This document shows positions 54,006 through 62,273 of a stretch of DNA of 64,000 bases, one piece after another (positions within the stretch are counted from its first letter, which is position 1; each line of letters begins with the position of its first letter). The stretch is from Dyadobacter frigoris (GTDB lineage: Bacteria; Bacteroidota; Bacteroidia; Cytophagales; Spirosomataceae). The stretch spans positions 116,046 to 180,045 of the forward strand of contig NZ_SZVO01000019.1 in the NCBI RefSeq assembly GCF_005280585.1, read 5' to 3'. The position numbers and the translations under genes are program-made. The notes beneath the pieces are model-generated. The model had not been told where the DNA came from. It did not search any database and was given only the letters and a program-made list of their open reading frames with translations.

Positions 54006-55307
54006 ATGAATTATCAGGAAACAATCGACTATCTGTATAGTCGCCTACCAGTCTTTCAAAATATCGGGGCCCGTGCTTTTAAGCCGGGCCTTCATACTAC
54101 CCTCCAATTGTGTAATCATCTTGGAAATCCACAGGAAAAATTCAAAACAATTCATGTAGGAGGTACCAATGGAAAAGGAAGTACCTCTCACATGCTCGCG
54201 TCTGTTTTGCAGGAAGCAGGTTATAAGGTAGGACTTTATACTTCGCCTCATTTAAAGTCATTTACAGAGCGTATACGGGTGAGCGGAGCTAGTATTGACG
54301 AAGATTTTATCGTAGAATTTACCGCTGTTAACAAATCTTACATTGAAAGTTTAAGTCCTTCTTTCTTTGAAGTGACCGTTGCTATGGCATTTTCTTATTT
54401 CGAAAGGTGCCAGGTTGATGTTGCTGTCATTGAAGTAGGAATGGGCGGTAGACTGGATTCAACCAATATTATTACGCCGGTCCTTTCTGTGATCACAAAT
54501 GTGAGTTTTGATCATGTTCAGTTTCTGGGAGACACGCTTGGAAAGATAGCTTTTGAAAAAGCGGGGATTATAAAGAATGAAGTTCCGGTTGTCATCAGTG
54601 AAAAGCAGGAAATTGAAATTTCTAATGTTTTTGATCAAACTGCATCAGAAAGGAATTCTGAAATTGATTATGGTGCTGATTTATTTGAGATATCAAATGC
54701 GAAACATATAAACGGTGCGTTGTCTTTGAATATAGTTTCAAAGGTATCCGGCCAGCTTGTTTATCCTGATTTAAATCTGGATTTGGCTGGTGAGTATCAA
54801 CTCAAAAACATTTGTGGCGTTCTTGCTGCCATCGAGAAATTACAAAATGCAGGTTTTGAAATTAGTAAGGATGCGCTTTATAAGGGCTTATCTCACGTGC
54901 AAGGTAATACTGGTTTGAAAGGGCGTTGGCAGAAATTGTATGACAAGCCTTTGGTTTACTGTGATACCGCTCATAATTATGCAGGTGTATCAGAAACAAT
55001 GAAGCAATTCAATAGTTTGGTATCAAAACAAAAGAGATTTGTGATCGGTTTTGTATCAGATAAAGATATATCTTCCATTCTTAATTTATTCCCCGGAGAA
55101 GGGATATATTATTTCTGTCAGCCTTCTAATCTCAGGGCGCTGGATGCCTCAGAATTACAGCAGGAAGCCTTTAAATCAGGTTTGAAGGGGAATGTTTATC
55201 CCAATGTTAATTTGGCTTTGGAGGCCGCAATTTTAGAGTCAGATCAGGAAGATACCATTTATGTCGGCGGAAGTACTTTTGTGGTGGCCGATCTGGATCA
55301 GTTATAG
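54006..55307 (+). CDS. folC: Bifunctional folylpolyglutamate/dihydrofolate synthase
   Basis: 433 residues. The P-loop HVGGTNGKGSTSHMLASVLQ, the folate loop TSPHLKSFTERIRVSG and EVGMGGRLDSTNIITPVLSV are diagnostic of FolC/FPGS. VYCDTAHNYAGV lies in the C-terminal domain. It adds glutamate to folates using ATP in the cytoplasm. It follows tonB by nine bases and is probably co-transcribed with trmB, which starts 22 bases downstream. Confidence 0.95.
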   Translation: MNYQETIDYLYSRLPVFQNIGARAFKPGLHTTLQLCNHLGNPQEKFKTIHVGGTNGKGSTSHMLASVLQEAGYKVGLYTSPHLKSFTERIRVSGASIDEDFIVEFTAVNKSYIESLSPSFFEVTVAMAFSYFERCQVDVAVIEVGMGGRLDSTNIITPVLSVITNVSFDHVQFLGDTLGKIAFEKAGIIKNEVPVVISEKQEIEISNVFDQTASERNSEIDYGADLFEISNAKHINGALSLNIVSKVSGQLVYPDLNLDLAGEYQLKNICGVLAAIEKLQNAGFEISKDALYKGLSHVQGNTGLKGRWQKLYDKPLVYCDTAHNYAGVSETMKQFNSLVSKQKRFVIGFVSDKDISSILNLFPGEGIYYFCQPSNLRALDASELQQEAFKSGLKGNVYPNVNLALEAAILESDQEDTIYVGGSTFVVADLDQL

Positions 55308-55329
55308 TTTGTTGAATTATATTTTAAGC

Positions 55330-55989
55330 ATGTCAAGAAGAAAATTATCCCACTATCAGTTTAGCGCAGAAGCTGCAAATGTTATCGAAATTGGAAAACC
55401 ACTTTATACCGGGATTAAAGGTAAATGGAATGAGCTTTACTTTAACAACAATAATCCCGTCGTTTTAGAGCTGGCCTGCGGAAAAGGTGAATATACTGTG
55501 GGACTTGGAAAGATTTTTCCGGAAAAGAATTTTATCGGAATGGATATTAAAGGAGATCGGATTGCTCGTGGAAGTCTGGCAGCAACTGAATCCGGCTTAA
55601 CCAATGTCGCTTTTCTTCGTGCAGGAATTCAGTATTCTGAAGAGTTTTTTCAGGAAAATGAACTGGACGAGATCTGGCTCATTCATCCGGATCCACAGGT
55701 AAGAGATCGGGACGAACCGAAGCGGTTAACAAATCCTTCGTTTTTGAATAATTATGCCAAATATTTAAAGAAGGGTGGTTTGTTTTGTTTGAAAACGGAC
55801 AGCACTTTTTTGTATGAGTACAGCCTTGGTACGTTGGAGAATTCTGAAAATTATAAAATTATTGAGCACACAGACGATTTGTATCACTCTCCGTTATTGG
55901 AGGAACACCATGGAGTAAAAACCCATTATGAAAGTATTTTTGTGGCAAAGGGCTACACGATCAAATTTATTAAGTCTGTGGTGGAATAA
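55330..55989 (+). CDS. trmB: tRNA (guanine-N7-)-methyltransferase TrmB
   Basis: 219 residues from ATG 55330 (the open frame reaches back into folC). The SAM motif VVLELACGKGEYTVGLGKIF, FIGMDIKGDRIARGS and the substrate-binding IWLIHPDPQVRDRDEPKRLT identify TrmB, which makes m7G46 in tRNA. The usual PDPWPKKRH motif is altered to PDPQVRDRDEPKR, as in other Cytophagales. It ends in a strong bidirectional terminator. Confidence 0.93.
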   Translation: MSRRKLSHYQFSAEAANVIEIGKPLYTGIKGKWNELYFNNNNPVVLELACGKGEYTVGLGKIFPEKNFIGMDIKGDRIARGSLAATESGLTNVAFLRAGIQYSEEFFQENELDEIWLIHPDPQVRDRDEPKRLTNPSFLNNYAKYLKKGGLFCLKTDSTFLYEYSLGTLENSENYKIIEHTDDLYHSPLLEEHHGVKTHYESIFVAKGYTIKFIKSVVE

Positions 55990-56033
55990 AAAAATAAGCC
56001 GTTATGAAATCTTATCATAACGGCTTATTTTTT
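55988..56033. terminator. Bidirectional terminator between trmB and gapA
   Basis: 19-bp perfect arms (AAAAAATAAGCCGTTATGA and its complement at 56015-56033) around a 7-nt loop. The left arm overlaps the trmB stop codon. It serves the convergent genes. Confidence 0.93.
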
Positions 56034-56051
56034 AGTAATACTAAATACTAA

Positions 56052-57065
56052 TTATTTGCTTATTAAAGTAGCAAAGTAATTAACAGTACGAACTAACTGA
56101 GAAACGTAAGACATTTCATTGTCGTACCAGCTCACAGTTCTTACCAATTGAGTATCTCCGATTTTTTGAACTTTCGTCTGGGTAGCATCGAAAAGTGAAC
56201 CATAGCTGATACCGATAATGTCGCTGCTCACGATTTCGTCTTCTGTGTAACCGTAGCTTTCGTTCGCAGCAGCCTTCATAGCAGCGTTGATTTCTTCTAC
56301 CGTCGTTTCTTTACCCAGGATAACAGTCAATTCAGTAAGTGAACCCGTAAGAGTCGGTACACGTTGCGCAGAACCGTCTAGTTTACCTTTCAATGAAGGC
56401 AATACCAATCCGATTGCTTTTGCAGCACCTGTACTGTTAGGAACGATGTTCTGAGCCGCTGCGCGAGCTCTTCTCAAATCTCCTTTTGGATGTGGAGAAT
56501 CCTGTGTATTCTGGTCGTTTGTATACGCATGGATGGTAGTCATCAAGCCGTTTACAATCCCGTATTTTTCTTCTAAAACCTGTGCCATTGGCGCAAGGCA
56601 GTTAGTAGTACAAGATGCTGCGCTGATAACTGTTTCTGATCCGTCAAGGATATTGTGGTTTACGTTAAACACGACAGTTTTAAGATCACCGGTAGCAGGA
56701 GCGGAGATAACCACTTTCTTGGCACCAGCTGTAATGTGCGCCTCAGCAGACTCTTTGCTGGTAAAGAAACCCGTACACTCAAGAACTACATCAACATCAT
56801 GAGATCCCCAAGGAATTAAAGAAGGATCTCTTTGAGCATATATAACAACGTTTTCGCCATTAACGACGATTGAATTTTCAGTTGAAGTTACTTCTGCATT
56901 AAATCTGCCTTGTGCAGTATCATATTTAAGTAGGTGAGCAAGCACTTTAGGACTTGTAAGGTCATTGATAGCTACGATATCGATACCCTCCATGTTATAG
57001 ATTTGGCGATAAACTAGACGGCCGATACGCCCAAAACCATTGATTGCAACTTTAACTTTTGACAT
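56052..57065 (-). CDS. gapA: Type I glyceraldehyde-3-phosphate dehydrogenase
   Basis: 337 residues. NAD-binding VAINGFGRIGRLVYRQIYN, catalytic Cys in ISAASCTTNCLAPMAQVLEE, and DGSAQRVPTLTGSLTELTVI and SWYDNEMSYVSQLVRTV complete the enzyme. It makes 1,3-bisphosphoglycerate in glycolysis. IAINDLTSP after the Rossmann loop suggests NAD specificity (Asp at the adenine ribose position). Confidence 0.97.
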   Translation of the reverse strand: MSKVKVAINGFGRIGRLVYRQIYNMEGIDIVAINDLTSPKVLAHLLKYDTAQGRFNAEVTSTENSIVVNGENVVIYAQRDPSLIPWGSHDVDVVLECTGFFTSKESAEAHITAGAKKVVISAPATGDLKTVVFNVNHNILDGSETVISAASCTTNCLAPMAQVLEEKYGIVNGLMTTIHAYTNDQNTQDSPHPKGDLRRARAAAQNIVPNSTGAAKAIGLVLPSLKGKLDGSAQRVPTLTGSLTELTVILGKETTVEEINAAMKAAANESYGYTEDEIVSSDIIGISYGSLFDATQTKVQKIGDTQLVRTVSWYDNEMSYVSQLVRTVNYFATLISK

Positions 57066-57519
57066 GTGCTTATAAGGATTATGTTATTACGAGGGCAATA
57101 TTAAGAAAAATGAATGCCGATTTAAAGTATTTAACAGAATAATTGAGTCCTAAATTCCATTAGACAAACTTACGATTAACAATAGTAAGTTAAAACCTAT
57201 AAACTAAATAAATTAGTATTTTACTAAACTAATTTATTTAGTAATTTTCATATTTACTAAATTGAATAGTTAGTTTTATATTTACGTTTCTTATTTCCCT
57301 GATTGGTATTTATTCTATTTTGTCTTAGCCTTTTTATACTTTAAAACTTACTCTTATTGTTTTATATTTGTACCTAGGGGTAGGAGTGTTATAAAGATTT
57401 TTAATTAAATCGTTGTATTGTTTATCATGAGTATAATAAACAGATAATACTTTCATTAAAAATCACAACTTACTGCCTTTCAGTTAATTAAATACTTTAT
57501 ATTAATCAATTACTTTAAC
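57066..57519. other. AT-rich divergent promoter region of gapA and dapD
   Basis: About 450 bases without a gene. It contains a run of ATTTAGTAA/TTTACTAA units around 57200-57260 and a -7 box at 57363-57370. No RNA gene is recognised. Confidence 0.5.
57363..57370 (+). promoter_or_regulatory. -7 box probably serving dapD
   Basis: TATATTTG matches TAnnTTTG and lies 150 bases before the dapD start, implying a leader of about 140 bases. Confidence 0.4.
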
Positions 57520-58335
57520 ATGAGCCTTAGTACTCAAATTGAAGATCTCTGGTCAAACAGGGATTTACTGAAAGAGCCAGAAAACATTGAATTCATCAAA
57601 AGCATTATTGAAGAAATTGATAAAGGGAGACTTCGTGTCGCAGAACCACAGGAAGATGGCACCTGGTTAGTAAATGAGGCGCTGAAAAAAGCAATCATTC
57701 TTTATTTCCCAATCCAAAAGATGGAAGTACTTGAAACTGGGATTTTCGAGTATCATGATAAAATGAAACTTAAAACCGGATACGAAGCACTAGGTGTTCG
57801 TGTGGTTCCACCAGCCGTTGCACGTTATGGATCTTATATTTCCAAGGGAGTTATTTTGATGCCTTCCTACGTAAATATTGGTGCCTACATAGATGAAGGA
57901 ACCATGGTTGATACCTGGGCTACCGTGGGTAGTTGCGCACAGATAGGAAAGAATGTTCACTTAAGTGGTGGCGTTGGAATAGGGGGAGTTTTAGAGCCTG
58001 TACAGGCGGCACCTGTTATCATTGAAGATGGTGCTTTTATTGGTTCCCGCTGCATCGTTGTTGAAGGCGCACATATAGGTAAAAGAGCTGTTCTGGGAGC
58101 TGGTGTTACCATCACAGGAAGTTCCAAGATCATCGACGTTACAGGGCCTGAGCCTGTCGAATATAAGGGTTTTGTTCCAGCAGATTCTGTGGTTATTCCC
58201 GGTACTTTACCCAAGAAATTCGCTGCTGGTACATACCACGTTCCTTGTGCATTGATCATTGGAAAGCGCAAGCCAAGTACGGATTTGAAGACTTCGCTTA
58301 ATGATGCGCTGAGAGAAAATAACGTTACTGTTTAA
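57520..58335 (+). CDS. dapD: 2,3,4,5-tetrahydropyridine-2,6-dicarboxylate N-succinyltransferase
   Basis: 271 residues, the standard length. Helical N-terminus (TQIEDLWSNRDLL) followed by hexapeptide repeats of the left-handed beta helix (VNIGAYIDEGTMVDTWATVG and GVGIGGVLEPVQAAPVIIED) and the conserved GSRCIVVEGAHIGKRAVLGA. It succinylates tetrahydrodipicolinate in lysine and diaminopimelate synthesis. Homotrimer in the cytoplasm. Confidence 0.97.
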   Translation: MSLSTQIEDLWSNRDLLKEPENIEFIKSIIEEIDKGRLRVAEPQEDGTWLVNEALKKAIILYFPIQKMEVLETGIFEYHDKMKLKTGYEALGVRVVPPAVARYGSYISKGVILMPSYVNIGAYIDEGTMVDTWATVGSCAQIGKNVHLSGGVGIGGVLEPVQAAPVIIEDGAFIGSRCIVVEGAHIGKRAVLGAGVTITGSSKIIDVTGPEPVEYKGFVPADSVVIPGTLPKKFAAGTYHVPCALIIGKRKPSTDLKTSLNDALRENNVTV

Positions 58336-58428
58336 CTTTCTGCATCGTTTACAATTGCATTTATTAACTTTCGATATTTAATAAATTATAATGCGATATT
58401 CTTAATTGAGTATCGCATTTATTTTAAG

Positions 58429-58565
58429 TTTACATTTGTAAATAGTATAATTCATTATATTTAACTGATTTTAACCAAATTTACATTGTTAAATTCATTA
58501 ATGTAATTTACATTTGTTACTTATTAATAAATTAAATTTTAATGTTTACAATTGTGTTGTTTACA
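58429..58565 (+). promoter_or_regulatory. Array of TTTACA operator-like sites before XRE gene
   Basis: Five sites within 137 bases: TTTACATTTGTAAA (58429, a 6-2-6 palindrome), TTTACATTGTTAAA (58480), TTTACATTTGTTAC (58507, itself overlapping ATGTAA-TTTACAT), TTTACAATTGTG (58545) and TTTACA (58560), the last lying between the -33 and -7 boxes of the XRE gene. Confidence 0.6.
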
Positions 58566-58579
58566 TTAATAAACTAGTT

Positions 58580-58587
58580 TATATTTG
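58580..58587 (+). promoter_or_regulatory. -7 box of the XRE regulator gene
   Basis: TATATTTG with a TTG 20 bases upstream (58557-58559), a good fit to the Bacteroidota -33/-7 promoter. It lies 36 bases before the ATG. Confidence 0.65.
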
Positions 58588-58622
58588 TATGTTGAGTTTT
58601 GTAAATATTAAACTGTTTAATA

Positions 58623-59066
58623 ATGTATCCGACGATGGATTTGAACGAAAAGATAAAACAGATACTTGTTGACAAAAATATCTCTCCGTCACACTTCGCG
58701 GATGAGATTGGTATACAGCGTTCGAGCATTTCTCATATCATTGCCGGACGAAATAAGCCCAGTCTGGACATTGTTCAGAAAATCATTCGGAGATTCCCGG
58801 ATTTAGGTATAAACTGGATTTTGGAAGACGAAGATTTACCCGAATCTAAAAGTGAAATAAAGCCTTTCAAAGCAGACAATTACACCTTGAATAATGCTCA
58901 AAAATCAGGCATTGCAAGCCTTGCAGAATTGCGTAAAAATAACGGAGCTCAGCAATATCCGGTACAGGAAAATGTAAGCAGCACAAAACCGGCAGTATCT
59001 GAAGAGAAAAAAGTAGAGCGAATTCTTATCTTTTATTCGGACGGAACATTTCAGGAATTCAAGTAA
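58623..59066 (+). CDS. XRE family helix-turn-helix regulator
   Basis: 147 residues (ATG 58638 also possible). The N-terminal HTH is clear: ILVDKNISPSHFADEIGIQR and SSISHIIAGRNKPSLDIVQK. The rest is a hydrophilic linker ending in a strand-like VERILIFYSDGTFQEFK, which may mediate dimerisation. I recall similar proteins in Bacteroidota with no known target. The upstream TTTACA array suggests autoregulation. Confidence 0.88.
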   Translation: MYPTMDLNEKIKQILVDKNISPSHFADEIGIQRSSISHIIAGRNKPSLDIVQKIIRRFPDLGINWILEDEDLPESKSEIKPFKADNYTLNNAQKSGIASLAELRKNNGAQQYPVQENVSSTKPAVSEEKKVERILIFYSDGTFQEFK

Positions 59067-59489
59067 ATTATGGAGACCATTTATTAACTACATATATAGT
59101 TGCTCTTTGTATTTTTGATTTATGAAACTACCTATTTTAGAGCGTTCCGAGTGTGGTCCTAACTTGGGCATAGCAATCGAACCTGATCTTCTTTTTATGG
59201 ATTTCGGCCAAAGTCGCCCTTGAAAGATAAAAAAAGAGAATTCCACAGATGTGGTAAAATATTAATAAGAATTCGAAGCGGATGTAGTGATCTTTCAATT
59301 GAAGAACGTATTAGTTTAATACTAAAAGAAACATCATCCCTTTCAATTATTTCTTAGTACAATTACGAAAAGCCCAATCCGTAATTTATTCTATCTCTAA
59401 TTCTACACAGAATTTTCTCATTTGAGAAGGCCCGCACATTAGATCTTTTTAGCTACAAAGCAACCTTGATAAAAAGATCTCAAAAAAAT
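59067..59489. other. Gap without recognised gene
   Basis: About 420 bases. Only short chance frames are visible (for example 33 codons from ATG 59122). A short stem AGATCTTTTT/AAAAAGATCT at 59442-59480 is the only structure noted. No family is recognised. Confidence 0.4.
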
Positions 59490-59539
59490 ATAACAATACA
59501 AAGTAAGTAAATGTTTATTTACTTACTTTGTATTGTTAT
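59490..59539. promoter_or_regulatory. 50-bp perfect palindrome upstream of the TetR gene
   Basis: 23-bp perfect arms at 59490-59512 and 59517-59539 with a 4-nt centre GTTT. The inner part AAGTAAGTAAA carries a repeated AAGT unit. It ends 35 bases before the TetR start codon, where an operator would be expected. Confidence 0.7.
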
Positions 59540-59574
59540 TGAGTCTTTCAATAACTGCCAATATAATTTCTCCC

Positions 59575-60174
59575 ATGAGACCCAAAAATTTAGAAAAAGA
59601 AGAAGCAATCCGGACTATTGCTTTACAGATTATTTCAGATGAAGGTCTGGAAAATTTAAGTATGCAGAAACTTGCTAAAGCAGCGAATGTATCGCCTCGA
59701 ACCATTTATATAAAATACGAAAGCAAGGAAGATTTTCTGATAAAGCTTTTCATTGACGAAGTTTTAGGCTCTTATGAAAAAGGCGTCTTAGAGAATTTCG
59801 ATGAAAACATGGACTTTTCTGAAGGTGTAAAAAAGATTTGGATGAATACTTTCCGGTATCTAATCCATAACCGGCATTCCTTTGCTTTGCTTCAATATGG
59901 AAAATCTTCACCCTTGCTAAATAAGGCATTTCAAAAAGCCAATATCAAACAAGGACAATTCTTTGCACCGATTCACAAATTCCTAAAAATGCATGTCGCA
60001 ACCGGGAGTATTCGTGACTTTCCCAGCGATGTACACCGTGCTCTTTTGTTCTCACCGCTGCTCGATCTAGTCAATGAATACTTTGATTATCTGGAAAGGC
60101 CAGAACAAATTATCACTGAAAAGATGATTTCTGAATGCTGCGAAACTGTGATAAAAGGGATACTGAAAGATTAA
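59575..60174 (+). CDS. TetR/AcrR family transcriptional regulator
   Basis: 199 residues from ATG 59575. HTH: EEAIRTIALQIISDEGLENL and MQKLAKAANVSPRTIYIKYE, followed by a helical ligand domain with MNTFRYLIHNRHSFALLQYG. It is 23 bases upstream of the TetX-like gene in the same direction, so the two form an operon. The large palindrome in front is its likely binding site. The ligand is unknown, perhaps the substrate of the monooxygenase. Confidence 0.92.
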   Translation: MRPKNLEKEEAIRTIALQIISDEGLENLSMQKLAKAANVSPRTIYIKYESKEDFLIKLFIDEVLGSYEKGVLENFDENMDFSEGVKKIWMNTFRYLIHNRHSFALLQYGKSSPLLNKAFQKANIKQGQFFAPIHKFLKMHVATGSIRDFPSDVHRALLFSPLLDLVNEYFDYLERPEQIITEKMISECCETVIKGILKD

Positions 60175-60197
60175 AATCATAAACTTTTAATACGAAA

Positions 60198-61328
60198 ATG
60201 AGACTTCTGAAAAACAAAAAAATAGCAATTATTGGCGGCGGCCCGGGCGGATTAACGCTCGCCAGACTTCTCCAAATGAACGGAGCTGACGTAAAAGTCT
60301 ACGAAAGAGATGCCCACAGACATGCCAGAATGCAAGGAGCAACACTGGATCTCCATGAAGAATCGGGCTTAAATGCTCTCAAAGAAGCAGGGCTAATGGA
60401 CGATTTTTGGGCTAATTACCGTCCAGGCGCTGACCGGCTCAGGATCATAGATAAACACGCAGCTATTATTTATGACGATGCCGTCAACAAGGAAAACGAA
60501 TCATCACGTCCTGAAATCGATCGCGGGCCGCTTCAAAATATTCTTTTGGATTCATTAAAGCCGGATACCGTTGTTTGGGATAGTCAGTTTCTATCACTTT
60601 CAAAACAGGATGATTTCTGGAAACTTGACTTTAAAAATGGCACCTCAATCGTTGCAGATATCGTGATTGCAGCAGACGGAGCGAACTCCAAAATCCGTCC
60701 GTATATTACTTCAATTAAGCCTTTTTTCGTTGGAATTACAGTCGTAGAAGGCGCCGTATATAATTCTCCAACCATCCATAAATTGTTGAACGGAGGCAAA
60801 ATATTCGCGATGGATGATGAGAAAACTTTAATCGTAAGCTCAAAAGGTGATGGCAGTCTGGTATTCTACACCGGAAATAAAACGAATGAAAACTGGGTTC
60901 TGGATTGTGGCATTGACTTCTCGAACAAGACTCAAGTGCTGGCCTGGTTCAAAAAAGAATATGTAGGATGGAATAGTGCCTGGGACGAATTATTTGAAAA
61001 CGCAGGTTCTAATTTTATCCCGAGACCGCAATATTGTATGCCTCTTGACCAGACATGGGAGACTTTACCAAATCTGACCATGTTGGGTGACGCTGCGCAT
61101 TTGATGCCGCCGTATGCAGGCGAAGGTGTAAATATGGCTATGCAGGACGCTTTGGAATTAAGCCAATGTTTAATAAGTGATAATTTCCCGGATCTTCATG
61201 CCGCCATTGCTTCATACGAAAAACAAATGCTAGAAAGATCATCCGAAATAGCGAAGCAAACTTTGGGGTCTACCGAAGCTTTGCATGCATCAGGAGCTAT
61301 TGAATGGTTCATTTCAATTATAAGTTGA
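60198..61328 (+). CDS. FAD-dependent monooxygenase, divergent TetX-like
   Basis: 376 residues. IAIIGGGPGGLTLARLLQMN binds FAD. ATLDLHEESGLNALKEAGLM and RPEIDRGPLQNILLDSL are the TetX-family counterparts of TetX motifs, and LGDAAHLMPPYAGEGVNMAM is the second FAD contact. The substrate region (about 190-240) differs strongly from TetX; neither Arg213 nor His234 has an equivalent. It is co-transcribed with TetR, suggesting inducible detoxification of an unknown aromatic compound. A hairpin follows. Confidence 0.9.
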   Translation: MRLLKNKKIAIIGGGPGGLTLARLLQMNGADVKVYERDAHRHARMQGATLDLHEESGLNALKEAGLMDDFWANYRPGADRLRIIDKHAAIIYDDAVNKENESSRPEIDRGPLQNILLDSLKPDTVVWDSQFLSLSKQDDFWKLDFKNGTSIVADIVIAADGANSKIRPYITSIKPFFVGITVVEGAVYNSPTIHKLLNGGKIFAMDDEKTLIVSSKGDGSLVFYTGNKTNENWVLDCGIDFSNKTQVLAWFKKEYVGWNSAWDELFENAGSNFIPRPQYCMPLDQTWETLPNLTMLGDAAHLMPPYAGEGVNMAMQDALELSQCLISDNFPDLHAAIASYEKQMLERSSEIAKQTLGSTEALHASGAIEWFISIIS

Positions 61329-61348
61329 AATGGGAGAAGTTAAGAGAT

Positions 61349-61393
61349 ATTATCTATAATTCAAATGGAACAACTATTTGAATTATAGATAAT
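61349..61393 (+). terminator. AT-rich hairpin after the TetX-like gene
   Basis: 18-bp perfect arms (ATTATCTATAATTCAAAT and its complement at 61376-61393), 9-nt loop, starting 21 bases after the stop codon. No clear T run, so termination is uncertain. Confidence 0.5.
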
Positions 61394-61496
61394 TATATAA
61401 ATAAACATATTGTAAGGTTAATATGTTAAATACTTTTATTCAGTAAATAAAAGTAATATATGTACCTAAAATATAAATATGTATCAAGCTTTCTTA

Positions 61497-61547
61497 TATT
61501 AATAATATGTATAGAAACTAATTTACTTTATATACATATTATTAATA
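61497..61547. repeat. 17-bp perfect inverted repeat
   Basis: TATTAATAATATGTATA at 61497-61513 and its exact complement at 61531-61547, separated by 17 nt. Purpose unknown. Confidence 0.6.
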
Positions 61548-61609
61548 TACTACATTTTATATAAATAATACTTTTAAATAATATTGTTTATATTATATCT
61601 GACGGACTT

Positions 61610-61726
61610 CTATGCCCTTTGCTGAATGTTTTGGGGTAGCACAGATGCAAAGAAATTTTCAAGCAAGGGATTCTTCCTAAGCAACAGGACTCCGTGCGAG
61701 GCCGGCTGAAACACCTCGAAAGCATA
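61610..61726 (-). pseudogene. Possible coding remnant, about 38 codons
   Basis: The minus strand reads FEVFQPASHGVLLLRKNPLL then ENFFASVLPQNIQQRA to a TAG at 61610-61612, protein-like but with no start codon and no recognised family. The local composition is less AT-rich than the surroundings. It may be a fragment of a lost gene or chance. Confidence 0.2.
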
Positions 61727-61853
61727 CTATATATAATATTCCCGGTGTCCTTGATTATTATAGACTTAGATAAAACGAATCGTCAATCCGTGTGAATATC
61801 CCCTAAGACGCCGCCAAGAAGGTAGTATGTTAAAAATAAGTAAAGTATTAGGA

Positions 61854-61888
61854 TATGTTGTCGCATATACTATATTTGCGACAACATA
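61854..61888 (+). promoter_or_regulatory. MarR-type operator overlapping promoter
   Basis: Perfect 12-bp arms TATGTTGTCGCA and TGCGACAACATA with an 11-nt spacer that contains most of the -7 box TATATTTG (61871-61878). It ends 12 bases before the first gene of the operon that encodes a MarR protein. Confidence 0.72.
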
Positions 61889-61900
61889 AAAATATATGCG

Positions 61901-62263
61901 ATGAGAAAATTAGAATTTGCATCCCTTCAAGTTAGGGATCTTGAAACCTCGAAAGAATTTTACACCACAAAATTAGGGTTTGAGGAAGCAGGGATTTCCA
62001 ACCCACAGGCATGTGTTTTTAGATACAATAAGGGTGAGGCAAGTTTTGCCATTAGAACTCCCATTGGAAACCTGGAAGGAAAAGAACTAGGTATTGGAGC
62101 CTCACTCTGGTTCGCAATCGATGGAGAAATCGATGACCTGCAGACTCAGTTATTAGCAAAAAATGTGATATTGCTGGGACCGGTCCAGGTAACACCTTTT
62201 GGGAAAATCATTATTGCCAAAGACCCCGACGGATACAACATTACCTTTCTGCAAGCAAACTAA
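61901..62263 (+). CDS. VOC family protein (glyoxalase/bleomycin-resistance fold)
   Basis: 120 residues, a single VOC domain. FASLQVRDLETSKEFYTTKL and the end FGKIIIAKDPDGYNITFLQA are typical; the C-terminal position where many members carry a metal-ligand Glu is Asn (DGYNITF), so it may bind a ligand rather than catalyse. First gene of an operon with an EVE protein and a MarR regulator, under a palindromic operator. Cytoplasmic. Ligand unknown. Confidence 0.9.
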   Translation: MRKLEFASLQVRDLETSKEFYTTKLGFEEAGISNPQACVFRYNKGEASFAIRTPIGNLEGKELGIGASLWFAIDGEIDDLQTQLLAKNVILLGPVQVTPFGKIIIAKDPDGYNITFLQAN

Positions 62264-62273
62264 TCGTATCGAT

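Larger units (their letters stand above)
61329..61853. other. AT-rich gap with several perfect inverted repeats
   Basis: About 520 bases. It holds an 18-bp dyad (61349-61393), a 17-bp dyad (61497-61547), ATACTTTT units as in other gaps, and from 61600 a stretch of more balanced composition with a possible coding remnant. No intact gene. Confidence 0.5.

Noticed and set aside
57200..57260. ATTTAGTAA-rich stretch as an origin of replication
   Set aside because: No DnaA-box cluster or dnaA gene nearby; dnaB alone is not evidence for an origin.
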